Below, one piece after another: positions 34,536-41,486 of a DNA stretch of 64,000 nucleotides. Where the stretch lies: contig CAJTUC010000005.1 of the NCBI GenBank assembly GCA_910579395.1, positions 62,001 through 126,000 on the forward strand, written 5' to 3'. Both the position numbers and the translations under genes were made by a program. Numbering within the stretch: the stretch's first letter is position 1; each line of letters starts with the position of its first letter. The stretch comes from an uncultured Lachnospiraceae bacterium. GTDB lineage: Bacteria > Bacillota > Clostridia > Lachnospirales > Lachnospiraceae. A model generated the notes under the pieces. That model saw only the letters and a list, made by a program, of their open reading frames with translations. It did not search any database and was not told the origin of the DNA.

Positions 34536-36332
34536 TCAAGTAAATGGATTTGTCAAAATCCATTTTCCCCTGCCGTTCGGCACGCTGTAGCGGATTTTTT
34601 CTTCCGCTTTGAGCGCCCGTATGCGCCGATGAACAAGAGAAAGACTAACGCCCATTTCTTTGGCAATCTCCTTTGCCGTGATTTCTGGCTTTTTCTGCAT
34701 CAACATAAGAATCTGTTTTTTCTCTTCCTCCATTATCGGATAATGGGAAGTACTGCTATTTTGTGGTATTGTAACCGATGCCCGAAAGGAATTATCTATC
34801 TTCATCTGTTCCGGATACACTACAATCTTCCTGATTTCCGAAACCATTTCCGCAGACTGCGCCTGCTGTATAATTCCCTGTTCCAGCCGCTCCCTGATTG
34901 TTTCAAGCCGTTCCTCCGGATTTCCGCTTTGCATCGTATTATCTTTTATGGATGCTGCCTGTTCTTCACAACGCTCGATCTCTTCCCGTAATTCCCGGTT
35001 TTTCCATTGAAAGGTCTGATCATCAATGACACCTTCTAAAAGTTTCTCCAAAAGAAGATTCTTCCGATATTCCGCTTTTCTCAGATCTGCTTCAAGCAGT
35101 TCCCGTTTTTCCTCTATTCCCTCTACCGCAAATGTTTTTCGCATGAGCGACAGCATTTCTTCCAATATCTCCTTCTGATTCGTTTTATATTGTTTCTGAC
35201 CACATACCTGCTGTAAACATGAAAGCAGATTCTTTTCATCCAAGTGTACATTATCACAGCCGGCATCTTCGCATCTTTCCACCGTTCTGATTTGATCTCT
35301 GCGCAGTCCTTCCGCCCGCCTGCCGTGCCGAAGATAATTGCTGCACTTCCATTCAATTACTTTTCCGGACCTGTTCCGGCGTACTGTCCGGTAAAAAGGA
35401 GCACCGCACAACCCACAGATAATTTTTCCCGATAAATCATGGCTCCCTGCATTACAGTATCCGATGTCATTACCGTCACGGTGTCTCTCCTTCTTCCGGT
35501 CATCCAACGCCTTGTTCGCCGCCGTAAACAACGCCTCATCCACAATAGCAGGAACTGCGCCCTCATGCACGACCCATTCCGCTTCCGGATTCCTGATGGT
35601 CTGTTTGCTCTCAAACTCATAATGACGTTTGTTCTGTACCACGGTTCCCTTATAAACCGGATTGCGGATGATATTTCTGATCAGCGCCGGTGTCAGCATC
35701 TTCCCGTTTCTGTTCGTATATCCTTTTTGATAGAGAATCTCAGCGCTGGTATGGGTTCCATATCCATTTGCAGACAACCCGAAGATCATCCTTATCATCT
35801 CTGCTTCACGTTCATCGATCACGATGCTCTTGTCCGGAAGTTTTTTCAATCCATACATCCGATTGGTAAAAACGAAACTTTTTCCTTCCTTCTGCCTGTT
35901 TTTGTGCGCATTGTTAATCTTTTTGCTCAGTTCTCTACTGTATTCCTCCGCCAGGATTGCCTTAATCCCGGTTATGAGCGCATCATCCGGCGTATAAAAC
36001 TTTCCTTCCAGATACATGTATAATCTCTTCCTGTTCTTCTGCATCCGGTCTATGAACAGATACCAGTCTTTTGTATTCCGCATCAGACGGTCCTGGCTTT
36101 TAATGACGATGATATCAAATTTGTCCTGCTCAAGGTCCCGGTATAACCTGCTGTACTCGCTTCTTCCCCTGACTGTGGTGCCGCTCTTCGCTTCCACATA
36201 AGTATCTACCAGCTTCCAACCCTGCTCATGAACACAGTTTTTCGACTCCTGCACCTGCTTAACGAGTGCATCTTTCTGGCTTTCATCTTCCGTACTGCAC
36301 CGGTTATAGATAACCGCACGCAGTTGTTCCAT
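34536..36332 (-). CDS. Large serine recombinase (integrase of the element)
   Basis: This 598-residue site-specific recombinase should integrate and excise the surrounding element. The N-terminal resolvase-type catalytic domain starts AVIYNRCSTEDESQKDALVK, with the nucleophilic serine in RCST, and has IVIKSQDRLMRN. The recombinase domain spans about 150-260 (SANGYGTHTSAEILYQKGYT). A zinc ribbon follows (ICGLCGAPFYRT...WKCSNYL), then a coiled coil (about 385-480) and an unusual C-terminal helix-turn-helix (ITAKEIAKEMGVSLSLVHRR). It lies 282 bases from the right end of the element, as is usual for serine integrases. The start at 36332 has GGGGAGGGG. Confidence 0.95.
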   Translation of the reverse strand: MEQLRAVIYNRCSTEDESQKDALVKQVQESKNCVHEQGWKLVDTYVEAKSGTTVRGRSEYSRLYRDLEQDKFDIIVIKSQDRLMRNTKDWYLFIDRMQKNRKRLYMYLEGKFYTPDDALITGIKAILAEEYSRELSKKINNAHKNRQKEGKSFVFTNRMYGLKKLPDKSIVIDEREAEMIRMIFGLSANGYGTHTSAEILYQKGYTNRNGKMLTPALIRNIIRNPVYKGTVVQNKRHYEFESKQTIRNPEAEWVVHEGAVPAIVDEALFTAANKALDDRKKERHRDGNDIGYCNAGSHDLSGKIICGLCGAPFYRTVRRNRSGKVIEWKCSNYLRHGRRAEGLRRDQIRTVERCEDAGCDNVHLDEKNLLSCLQQVCGQKQYKTNQKEILEEMLSLMRKTFAVEGIEEKRELLEADLRKAEYRKNLLLEKLLEGVIDDQTFQWKNRELREEIERCEEQAASIKDNTMQSGNPEERLETIRERLEQGIIQQAQSAEMVSEIRKIVVYPEQMKIDNSFRASVTIPQNSSTSHYPIMEEEKKQILMLMQKKPEITAKEIAKEMGVSLSLVHRRIRALKAEEKIRYSVPNGRGKWILTNPFT

Positions 36333-36371
36333 ATAACATCCCCTCCCCGATTCAAAATGTTATCATTTTTT

Positions 36372-36506
36372 TCAGTCCTTGAAATTCAGGGTTTGTCTGT
36401 TCTGCAGGAATGTCATCATTCTGATCAGTTCTTCTTTTGAAATCAGCCCTTCCTGTTCCAAGAGCCGCGTAATTCTTATCAGGATTTCTGTCTTTTCTTT
36501 TTCCAC
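36372..36506 (-). CDS. Small 44-residue protein preceding the recombinase (SHOCT-like)
   Basis: A GTG-started frame with a strong ribosome site (AGGAGG, 7 bases upstream). It encodes a charged helical peptide, with the central part LLEQEGLISKEELIRMMTFL. The pattern Leu-Leu-x-x-Gly-x-Ile-x-x-Glu-Glu resembles SHOCT-type short domains. It ends 40 bases before the recombinase start and reads in the same direction, so it may be a regulator or directionality partner. That role is a guess. It is a close neighbour of the attachment site. Confidence 0.6.
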   Translation of the reverse strand: MEKEKTEILIRITRLLEQEGLISKEELIRMMTFLQNRQTLNFKD

Positions 36507-36592
36507 AGGTTTCCCTCCTGCTGCATCTTGTTACAATTTATGTGAAAAACCCGCCTTTTATCTCCGCAAAACGATCGGATGTCTGTCCATCT

Positions 36593-36627
36593 TACTCACG
36601 CCTTCCGGCTCTTCCAGCTCAATATGG
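36593..36627. other. attR: right junction of the serine-recombinase element
   Basis: Element sequence ends ACGCCTTCCGGCTCTTC (36598-36614) and permease sequence resumes CAGCTCAATATGG (36615). The shared core is TTC (36612-36614), the same as in attL. Confidence 0.85.
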
Positions 36628-36719
36628 TCATCACATCCATTATCATTTTATGCGCAATCGCCATGATCTTTTATAAGCTGATTCAGAGTCTGGAACACTA
36701 TTACAAGAAAAAACAATGA
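36612..36719 (+). pseudogene. ABC permease 3' fragment (severed C-terminus of the gene at 25659)
   Basis: Thirty-four codons beginning QLNMVITSIIILCAIAMI and ending with a basic tail encode the last membrane helix expected of an SsuC/ThiX-type permease. The frame fits exactly onto codon 238 at 26372 once the mobile element is removed. An ATG at 36624 is present but has no ribosome site, so it is not an independent gene. A strong terminator follows the stop. Confidence 0.85.
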
Positions 36720-36725
36720 CAGAAT

Positions 36726-36763
36726 AAGGGCCGGCGCATTCCTTACAGAATGCGCCAGCCCTT
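36726..36763. terminator. Bidirectional terminator between the ABC operon and nrdG
   Basis: Sixteen-base arms, AAGGGCcGGCGCATTC against GAATGCGCCaGCCCTT, with one mismatch. They are followed by ATTTCTTTATATTT on the plus strand and by TTATTCTG on the minus strand. It would end the ABC transporter operon on one side and nrdG on the other. Confidence 0.85.
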
Positions 36764-36807
36764 ATTTCTTTATATTTAAGGTATTTCAATTGAAAAACAA
36801 AAAAACT

Positions 36808-37329
36808 TCAATCTTCCCAAAGTACGACTTTCCCTGTTTCACGCGACTTCTTCACATCGATGATCCGCTGATTGGAAGACCCCCGGAAACGCAGGCTGAT
36901 GTCTTTCAGTTCTTCGACGAACTCTCCATCCACGATAACATCCAGATAAGATAACATCTCTCTTGTCTCTTCCCACTTACCGCAAAAGTTCTCCAAAATA
37001 TCTTTCTCATACAGATACCCTGTATAACACCAGATTGTCTTATCCGGATACGCTTCTTTCACTTTACGAAGCAGCGGCAGAAGCCCCTGCTGATTCCGAT
37101 ACTCCATCGGCTCCCCGCCAAGCAGAGTCAGACCGGCAACATAAGACGGCTCTAAAAATTTTATGAGCTTATCGATATCTTCCTCAGTAAATTCCCTGCC
37201 ATACTGAAAATCCCAGGTCATCTCGTTAAAGCAGCCTCTACAATGGTGCGTGCAGCCGCTGACAAAAAGCGTAACCCGCACCCCCGGCCCATTGGCGATA
37301 TCACATTTCTTTACCTCTGAATAATACAT
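36808..37329 (-). CDS. nrdG: Anaerobic ribonucleotide reductase activating enzyme
   Basis: A 173-residue radical-SAM activase that installs the glycyl radical on NrdD. The 4Fe-4S motif is CTHHCRGCFNE (Cys-x3-Cys-x2-Cys), followed by LTLLGGEPMEYRNQ. The start at 37329 (MYYSEVKK) has GAGGAG upstream; the open frame extends 79 codons further but overlaps nrdD. It lies 107 bases downstream of nrdD, separated by hairpin DNA. Confidence 0.94.
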   Translation of the reverse strand: MYYSEVKKCDIANGPGVRVTLFVSGCTHHCRGCFNEMTWDFQYGREFTEEDIDKLIKFLEPSYVAGLTLLGGEPMEYRNQQGLLPLLRKVKEAYPDKTIWCYTGYLYEKDILENFCGKWEETREMLSYLDVIVDGEFVEELKDISLRFRGSSNQRIIDVKKSRETGKVVLWED

Positions 37330-37339
37330 CACTTTCTCC

Positions 37340-37442
37340 TCAACACATGAAAGAATCGCGCAAGCGATTCTTTCGGGAATAACATAGTTTCTCTTAGGCA
37401 GCGTCCTTTGCTGCCTTGGTAAAACTTTATTCCCTTTTAGAG
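37340..37442. repeat. Nested hairpins between nrdD and nrdG
   Basis: GAAAGAATCGC/GCGATTCTTTC forms one hairpin near 37348-37373. A second, larger one has outer arms GGGAATAA/TTATTCCC enclosing GGCAGC/GCTGCC (about 37374-37436) and abuts the nrdD stop codon. The layout is like the outer-plus-inner hairpin at the asd stop (22097-22181). It could adjust nrdG expression relative to nrdD. Confidence 0.55.
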
Positions 37443-39599
37443 GTGCAGCACCCGCTCTTTGATTTCCTGCGTCCTGCCCTGATTCCAAAACTGTGTCCCA
37501 ATATAACCGCAGGTACGTCTCGCAACATTCATTTTGTCCTGATCTCTGTTTCCGCAGTTCGGGCATTCCCAGACGAGTTTTCCGTCGGCATCCGTCACGA
37601 CCTTAATTTCTCCATGATAATCACAGGCCTGACAGTAATCGCTCTTGGTATTCAGTTCCGCATACATGATATGGTCATAAATATGCTTCATGACTGCCAA
37701 TACCGCATCCAGATTATTCTCCATATTCGGCACTTCCACATAGCTGATCGCACCGCCCGGAGAAAGTTCCTGAAACTGTGATTCGAAAGTCAGCTTTTCA
37801 AAAGCGTTGATTTCTTCACTCACATGAACATGATAGCTGTTCGTAATATAATTTCTGTCCGTTACACCCGGAATCATACCGAACCTTTTCTGTAAGCACT
37901 TTGCAAATTTATAGGTAGTGGACTCTAACGGGGTACCATACAGACTGAAATCGATGTTTGTTTCCTTCGCCCATTTCTTACAGGCATTGTTCAGACGCTG
38001 CATGACTTCCAGCGCAAAAGGAGTCGCTTCCTGGTCTGTATGAGACTTTCCGGTCATATATCTTGTACACTCGCACAGACCGGCATAACCGAGAGATATT
38101 GTGGAATATCCTCCATAAAGCAGCTTGTCAATAGACTCACCCTTTTTCAGCCTTGCAAGCGCACCGTACTGCCAGAGAATCGGCGCCACATCGGAAGGAG
38201 TTCCTTTTAACCGCTCATGCCGGCACATGAGTGCACGTCTGCACAGTTCCAGCCGTTCCTCGAACAGCTTCCAGAATTTATCCATATCTCTTCCAGAAGA
38301 GCATGCGACATCCACCAGATTCAGTGTTACCACGCCCTGGTTAAAACGTCCATAGAACTTCGGCTTGTTATTTTCGTCATGATAAACGGTCAGGAATGAA
38401 CGGCAGCCCATACAGGTATAACAGTTACCGTCTTTCAGTTTTTTCATAATCTTTTCTGAAATATAATCCGGTACCATCCGCTTGGAAGTACATTTCGCCG
38501 CAAGCTTCGTCAAGTGCCAGTACTTGCTTCCTTCGGTAATATTATCTTCTTCCAGCACATAAATCAGTTTCGGAAAAGCCGGTGTGATATAGACACCCTT
38601 TTCATTTTTCACGCCTCGAATGCGCTGATTCAGCATTTCCTCGATGACGAGCGCGAGGTCATCCCTCGTCTGCCCTTCGGGCACTTCGTCAAGATACATG
38701 AAGACGGTTACAAAAGGTGCCTGTCCATTGGTAGTCATCAACGTAATGACCTGATATTGTATCATCTGCACACCGCGGTTGATTTCTTCCCTGACACGCA
38801 TCTCCGCGATTTCGTTAATCTGTTCTTCCGATAGAGAAATGTTCATTTTCTCCATCTCTTCCCGTACTTCTCTGCGCAGCTTCAACCTGCTGACCTGCAC
38901 AAAAGGCGCCAGGTGCGCCAGTGAGATACTCTGGCCGCCATACTGTGAACTCGCTATCTGCGCAATACACTGTGTTGCAACATTGCATGCCGTAGAAAAG
39001 CTTTTCGGCGTATCGATCATCGTTTCACTGATGACCGTCCCGTTCTGCAGCATATCTTCCAGGTTAACAAGGCAGCAGTTGTGCATATGCTGTGCAAAAT
39101 AATCCGCATCATGAAAATGAATGATACCCTGCTCATGCGCTTCTACAATATCTTCAGGCAGCAAAAAACGTTTCGTAATGTCCTTGCTGACCTCGCCCGC
39201 CATATAATCGCGCTGTACACTGTTCACCGTTGGATTTTTATTGGAATTTTCCTGTTTTACTTCTTCGTTATTACACTCCAAAAGAGTCAGAATCTGCTCA
39301 TCCGTAGAATTGGATTTTCGCACAAGGGCACGTTTATATCGATAAGTAATATAGTTTCTCGCCATTGTATAAGCGTTATACTTCATCAACTGGTTCTCGA
39401 CCATATCCTGGATTTCTTCGACATTCGGAGAATGTTTCATTTCCTCACAATAATCTGCAACCACCTCTGCAATCGCATCAATTTCATCTTCTGTCAGCTT
39501 ATCCTCTTCCCTGACGGTCTCGTTCGCTTTCCTGATTGCATTGATGATCTTATCCAGATCAAAAACTACTTCCGCACCGCTTCTTTTAATAATCTTCAT
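37437..39599 (-). CDS. nrdD: Anaerobic ribonucleoside-triphosphate reductase (class III)
   Basis: A 720-residue enzyme that makes deoxynucleotides without oxygen. An N-terminal ATP-cone (IIKRSGAEVVFDLDKIINAI) senses dATP/ATP. The C-terminus has the zinc site (CQACDYHG and CPNCG) and the glycyl-radical motif RTCGYIGTQFWNQGR. The ATG at 39599 has GAGG upstream; a TTG four codons earlier is less likely. It is followed by its activase nrdG. Its promoter carries two NrdR-type boxes. Confidence 0.96.
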   Translation of the reverse strand: MKIIKRSGAEVVFDLDKIINAIRKANETVREEDKLTEDEIDAIAEVVADYCEEMKHSPNVEEIQDMVENQLMKYNAYTMARNYITYRYKRALVRKSNSTDEQILTLLECNNEEVKQENSNKNPTVNSVQRDYMAGEVSKDITKRFLLPEDIVEAHEQGIIHFHDADYFAQHMHNCCLVNLEDMLQNGTVISETMIDTPKSFSTACNVATQCIAQIASSQYGGQSISLAHLAPFVQVSRLKLRREVREEMEKMNISLSEEQINEIAEMRVREEINRGVQMIQYQVITLMTTNGQAPFVTVFMYLDEVPEGQTRDDLALVIEEMLNQRIRGVKNEKGVYITPAFPKLIYVLEEDNITEGSKYWHLTKLAAKCTSKRMVPDYISEKIMKKLKDGNCYTCMGCRSFLTVYHDENNKPKFYGRFNQGVVTLNLVDVACSSGRDMDKFWKLFEERLELCRRALMCRHERLKGTPSDVAPILWQYGALARLKKGESIDKLLYGGYSTISLGYAGLCECTRYMTGKSHTDQEATPFALEVMQRLNNACKKWAKETNIDFSLYGTPLESTTYKFAKCLQKRFGMIPGVTDRNYITNSYHVHVSEEINAFEKLTFESQFQELSPGGAISYVEVPNMENNLDAVLAVMKHIYDHIMYAELNTKSDYCQACDYHGEIKVVTDADGKLVWECPNCGNRDQDKMNVARRTCGYIGTQFWNQGRTQEIKERVLHL

Positions 39600-39639
39600 A
39601 CTTGACCTCAACCATTTCTTCTTTGCTCACTCGTTTCAC

Positions 39640-39655
39640 ATACTATATATTGTAT
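39640..39655 (-). promoter_or_regulatory. NrdR box 2 over the nrdD -10 region
   Basis: On the minus strand ATACAATATATAGTAT matches the NrdR box pattern aCaCwAtATaTwGtgt at about 14 of 16 positions by eye. It covers the -10 hexamer TACAAT (39649-39654). Confidence 0.65.
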
Positions 39656-39676
39656 CATGGTTATTCTTTATGTCAA
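39649..39676 (-). promoter_or_regulatory. nrdD promoter
   Basis: Minus-strand TTGACA (39671-39676) and TACAAT (39649-39654), 16-base spacer, about 50 bases before the nrdD start. Confidence 0.7.
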
Positions 39677-39686
39677 GGTATTGTGT
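39671..39686 (-). promoter_or_regulatory. NrdR box 1 over the nrdD -35 region
   Basis: Minus-strand ACACAATACCTTGACA keeps the 5' half of the NrdR consensus (about 11 of 16). It begins exactly 31 bases from box 2, the three-turn spacing known for NrdR pairs. Confidence 0.5.
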
Positions 39687-39732
39687 TGGTTATTTTCATT
39701 TATTTTCTGTCAAATTTCGCATTCCAGCCATA

Positions 39733-40098
39733 TTACCTGTCTATACCACTTTTTCTGTAACCGATTTCTACCTGCGGATACTGTTCTTCCAAATAAGCTA
39801 AGATATTTCTCGCATTCTCTTCCCGTTCGAACCGCAGTTTTCCTTCCGTTCCATCCTGCAGTTTCAAAATCAGATAAAACTCTTTGAGCAGAAATTCTCC
39901 CGATTCGCCGCTTTCCACTCTAAGATACGCATTTCGTATCTTCTGATAAGAAACATATTTCGCATTGATAAAATAGCGGTAAAACAAATGTTTTTGGCCC
40001 ATCCTGCCTTCTCCGGCTTTGGCAGCGGTCTTAAATTCTTCTTTTAAAATACTTTTTTCCGTAATTTCTTCCGGTTTGGACAGAGGAACAAATTTCAT
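39733..40098 (-). CDS. Hypothetical protein, 121 residues
   Basis: I do not recognise a family. It is a soluble, charged protein with no signal peptide. The central part (LFYRYFINAKYVSYQKIRNAY) and C-terminal part (FEREENARNILAYLEEQYP) look like a small alpha/beta fold. The ATG at 40098 has AAAGGA at good spacing; another at 40113 lacks one. It is followed by nrdD on the same strand, but nrdD has its own promoter. The long hairpin element at 40127 lies directly upstream of its start. Confidence 0.65.
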   Translation of the reverse strand: MKFVPLSKPEEITEKSILKEEFKTAAKAGEGRMGQKHLFYRYFINAKYVSYQKIRNAYLRVESGESGEFLLKEFYLILKLQDGTEGKLRFEREENARNILAYLEEQYPQVEIGYRKSGIDR

Positions 40099-40126
40099 GA
40101 ACTTTCCTTTCATTTCATATCTTTTA

Positions 40127-40328
40127 TAATTGCGAAACTATGTTTTCGAAGGCTTCCGTTGTACAAAATAGACAATCACCGCAGGGCACGCTTTCGCTGC
40201 ACTGTCGCTCGTAACGGTGCATAAGACGCCAAAATACAGCGTCTAAGCACCGGCGGCGACACAGCGTCCTGCTTGCGATTTGTCTATTTTGCACAACTGC
40301 TGTCTTGAAATAATGCGTTTCGCAATTA
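40127..40328 (+). repeat. Long-hairpin element, copy 1 (202 nt)
   Basis: The whole stretch folds back on itself: outer arms TAATTGCGAAAC/GTTTCGCAATTA, middle arms CAAAATAGACAA/TTGTCTATTTTG, and inner stem GGTGC...GCACC with AGACGC/GCGTCT. Conserved core pieces shared with copies 2 and 3 are GGCACGCTTTCGCT on the 5' side and CTAAGCACCGGCG on the 3' side. It lies between tRNA-Thr and the hypothetical gene at 39733. Confidence 0.75.
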
Positions 40329-40403
40329 CCTACATATCTTTTATGTAAAAAAAATTTTTATGCAGAAAATTTTTGGGCATGAAGATTTTGGGCATAAAAA
40401 TAA

Positions 40404-40477
40404 AGCTGGAAAAGGGACTCGAACCCTCGACCTACTGATTACGAATCAGTTGCGCTACCGACTGCGCTATTCCAGCT
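40404..40477 (-). tRNA. tRNA-Thr (anticodon CGT)
   Basis: On the minus strand, acceptor arms AGCTGGA/TCCAGCT pair perfectly. The D-arm is TAGCGCAGTCGGTAGCGCA. The anticodon stem-loop is ACTGATTCGTAATCAGT with CGT at 34-36 (reads ACG, threonine). The T-loop is GGGTTCGAGTCCC. The CCA end is not encoded. Confidence 0.95.
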
Positions 40478-40596
40478 TATGCCTAAACACAAAGATTATT
40501 ATAACGGGTAATTCCCTTTTTGGCAAGAAGGAATTTTCTTTTTTTTACCTTTTTTATACAAAACTTTCCTGTCAAACTTTTCTTCCGCACAAAAAC

Positions 40597-41457
40597 TCAG
40601 GAATTTTCCTTTACATGTACATCCAGTTGATTATATGGGATCGAAATATCCGCATCATCCAACGCATATTTGATATTTTCCGTCAGCCGCCATTTGGTCT
40701 CCCAGAAATCCGCCGATTCCACATGGCAGCGCACGCCAAGCAGGACCGCACTGTCCCCCAAAGAATCGACAAAAATCCTTTTATCCATATCCTGTAATAC
40801 TTTATCCTCCTGCTCCAGCAATTTCATTAAAACTTCCCGCGCTTTTCGGATATCCGCCTCATAGGAAATACCTACGGGAATATCGATTCTGCGCGTCGGC
40901 ATGGCGCTGGCGTTGACCATACTGGAATTGGAAAGTTCTCCGTTAGGAATCACCACCAGCCGGTTGTCCGCCGTTGTAAGCTTCGTATAAAAAATCTGGA
41001 TTTCGATGACGGTGCCTTCATTCCCGTTCCCTGCAACGATATAGTCTCCTACTTTAAACGGCTTCAGCAGCAGAATCAGCACACCGCCCGCAAAATTGGA
41101 AAGACTGCCCTGGATTGCAAGACCAATGGCCACACCGGCGGAACCGAGCAGTGCCACAACGCTTGCCGCATCCAGTCCGAACCCGGAGGCAATGAAAAAG
41201 ACTAAGATGACATAGAGCGTAATCCGGACAAAAGAACCGAGAAACTGTATGACGCCCACATCCGCATTGCCGCGCTGCATGGATTTTTTCAAAATCCGGC
41301 AGACGAGTTTAATAAGCTGCGCCCCGATGACAAATACGAGCAGCGCAAGCAGTACCCGTACACCGAACCGCAGCGCCTTTTCCGGCAGTTCCTGTATAAA
41401 AGACTGAATCAGCCCTACATCTACCGTTTCCCCTGTAATTGTTTCGATTTCTGTCAT
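40597..41457 (-). CDS. Small-conductance mechanosensitive channel (MscS family)
   Basis: A 286-residue membrane channel that opens under membrane tension to release solutes on osmotic downshock. Three hydrophobic segments occupy residues about 30-145. The third holds the pore helix (ALLGSAGVAIGLAIQGSLSN), followed by the beta-domain motif FKVGDYIVAGNGNEGTV and VVIPNGELSNSSMVN. It lies 29 bases after glgB on the same strand. Confidence 0.94.
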   Translation of the reverse strand: MTEIETITGETVDVGLIQSFIQELPEKALRFGVRVLLALLVFVIGAQLIKLVCRILKKSMQRGNADVGVIQFLGSFVRITLYVILVFFIASGFGLDAASVVALLGSAGVAIGLAIQGSLSNFAGGVLILLLKPFKVGDYIVAGNGNEGTVIEIQIFYTKLTTADNRLVVIPNGELSNSSMVNASAMPTRRIDIPVGISYEADIRKAREVLMKLLEQEDKVLQDMDKRIFVDSLGDSAVLLGVRCHVESADFWETKWRLTENIKYALDDADISIPYNQLDVHVKENS

Positions 41458-41486
41458 ACCATTTCTCCTGTCCCTTATGACTTTCC

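Larger units (their letters stand above)
26373..36614. mobile_element. Serine-recombinase integrative element with aryl-acid metabolism cargo
   Basis: A 10,242-base insertion in an ABC permease gene. The host reading frame is broken at 26372 and resumes at 36615 with no duplicated or missing codons. The element encodes one large serine recombinase at its right end, a 44-residue companion, and a co-directional cargo: PaaI-type thioesterase, acyl-CoA ligase, sodium/solute symporter, iorA, iorB, paaK and an ACT protein. No conjugation, replication or phage genes are present, so transfer between cells would need help. Joining the ends regenerates an inverted repeat, TTACTcACGCcTTCCGGCT against TTACTgACGCtTTCCGGCT, around CTTC. 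This is the expected form of a serine-integrase attP. Confidence 0.88.

Noticed and set aside
36579..36719. Short plus-strand frame with one membrane helix and basic tail, first read as a type I toxin-like peptide
   Set aside because: It has no ribosome site, and its sequence is the exact missing C-terminus of the permease interrupted at 26372.
37330..37566. Longer nrdG start at 37566
   Set aside because: It would overlap nrdD and pass through the hairpins; the start at 37329 has a proper ribosome site.
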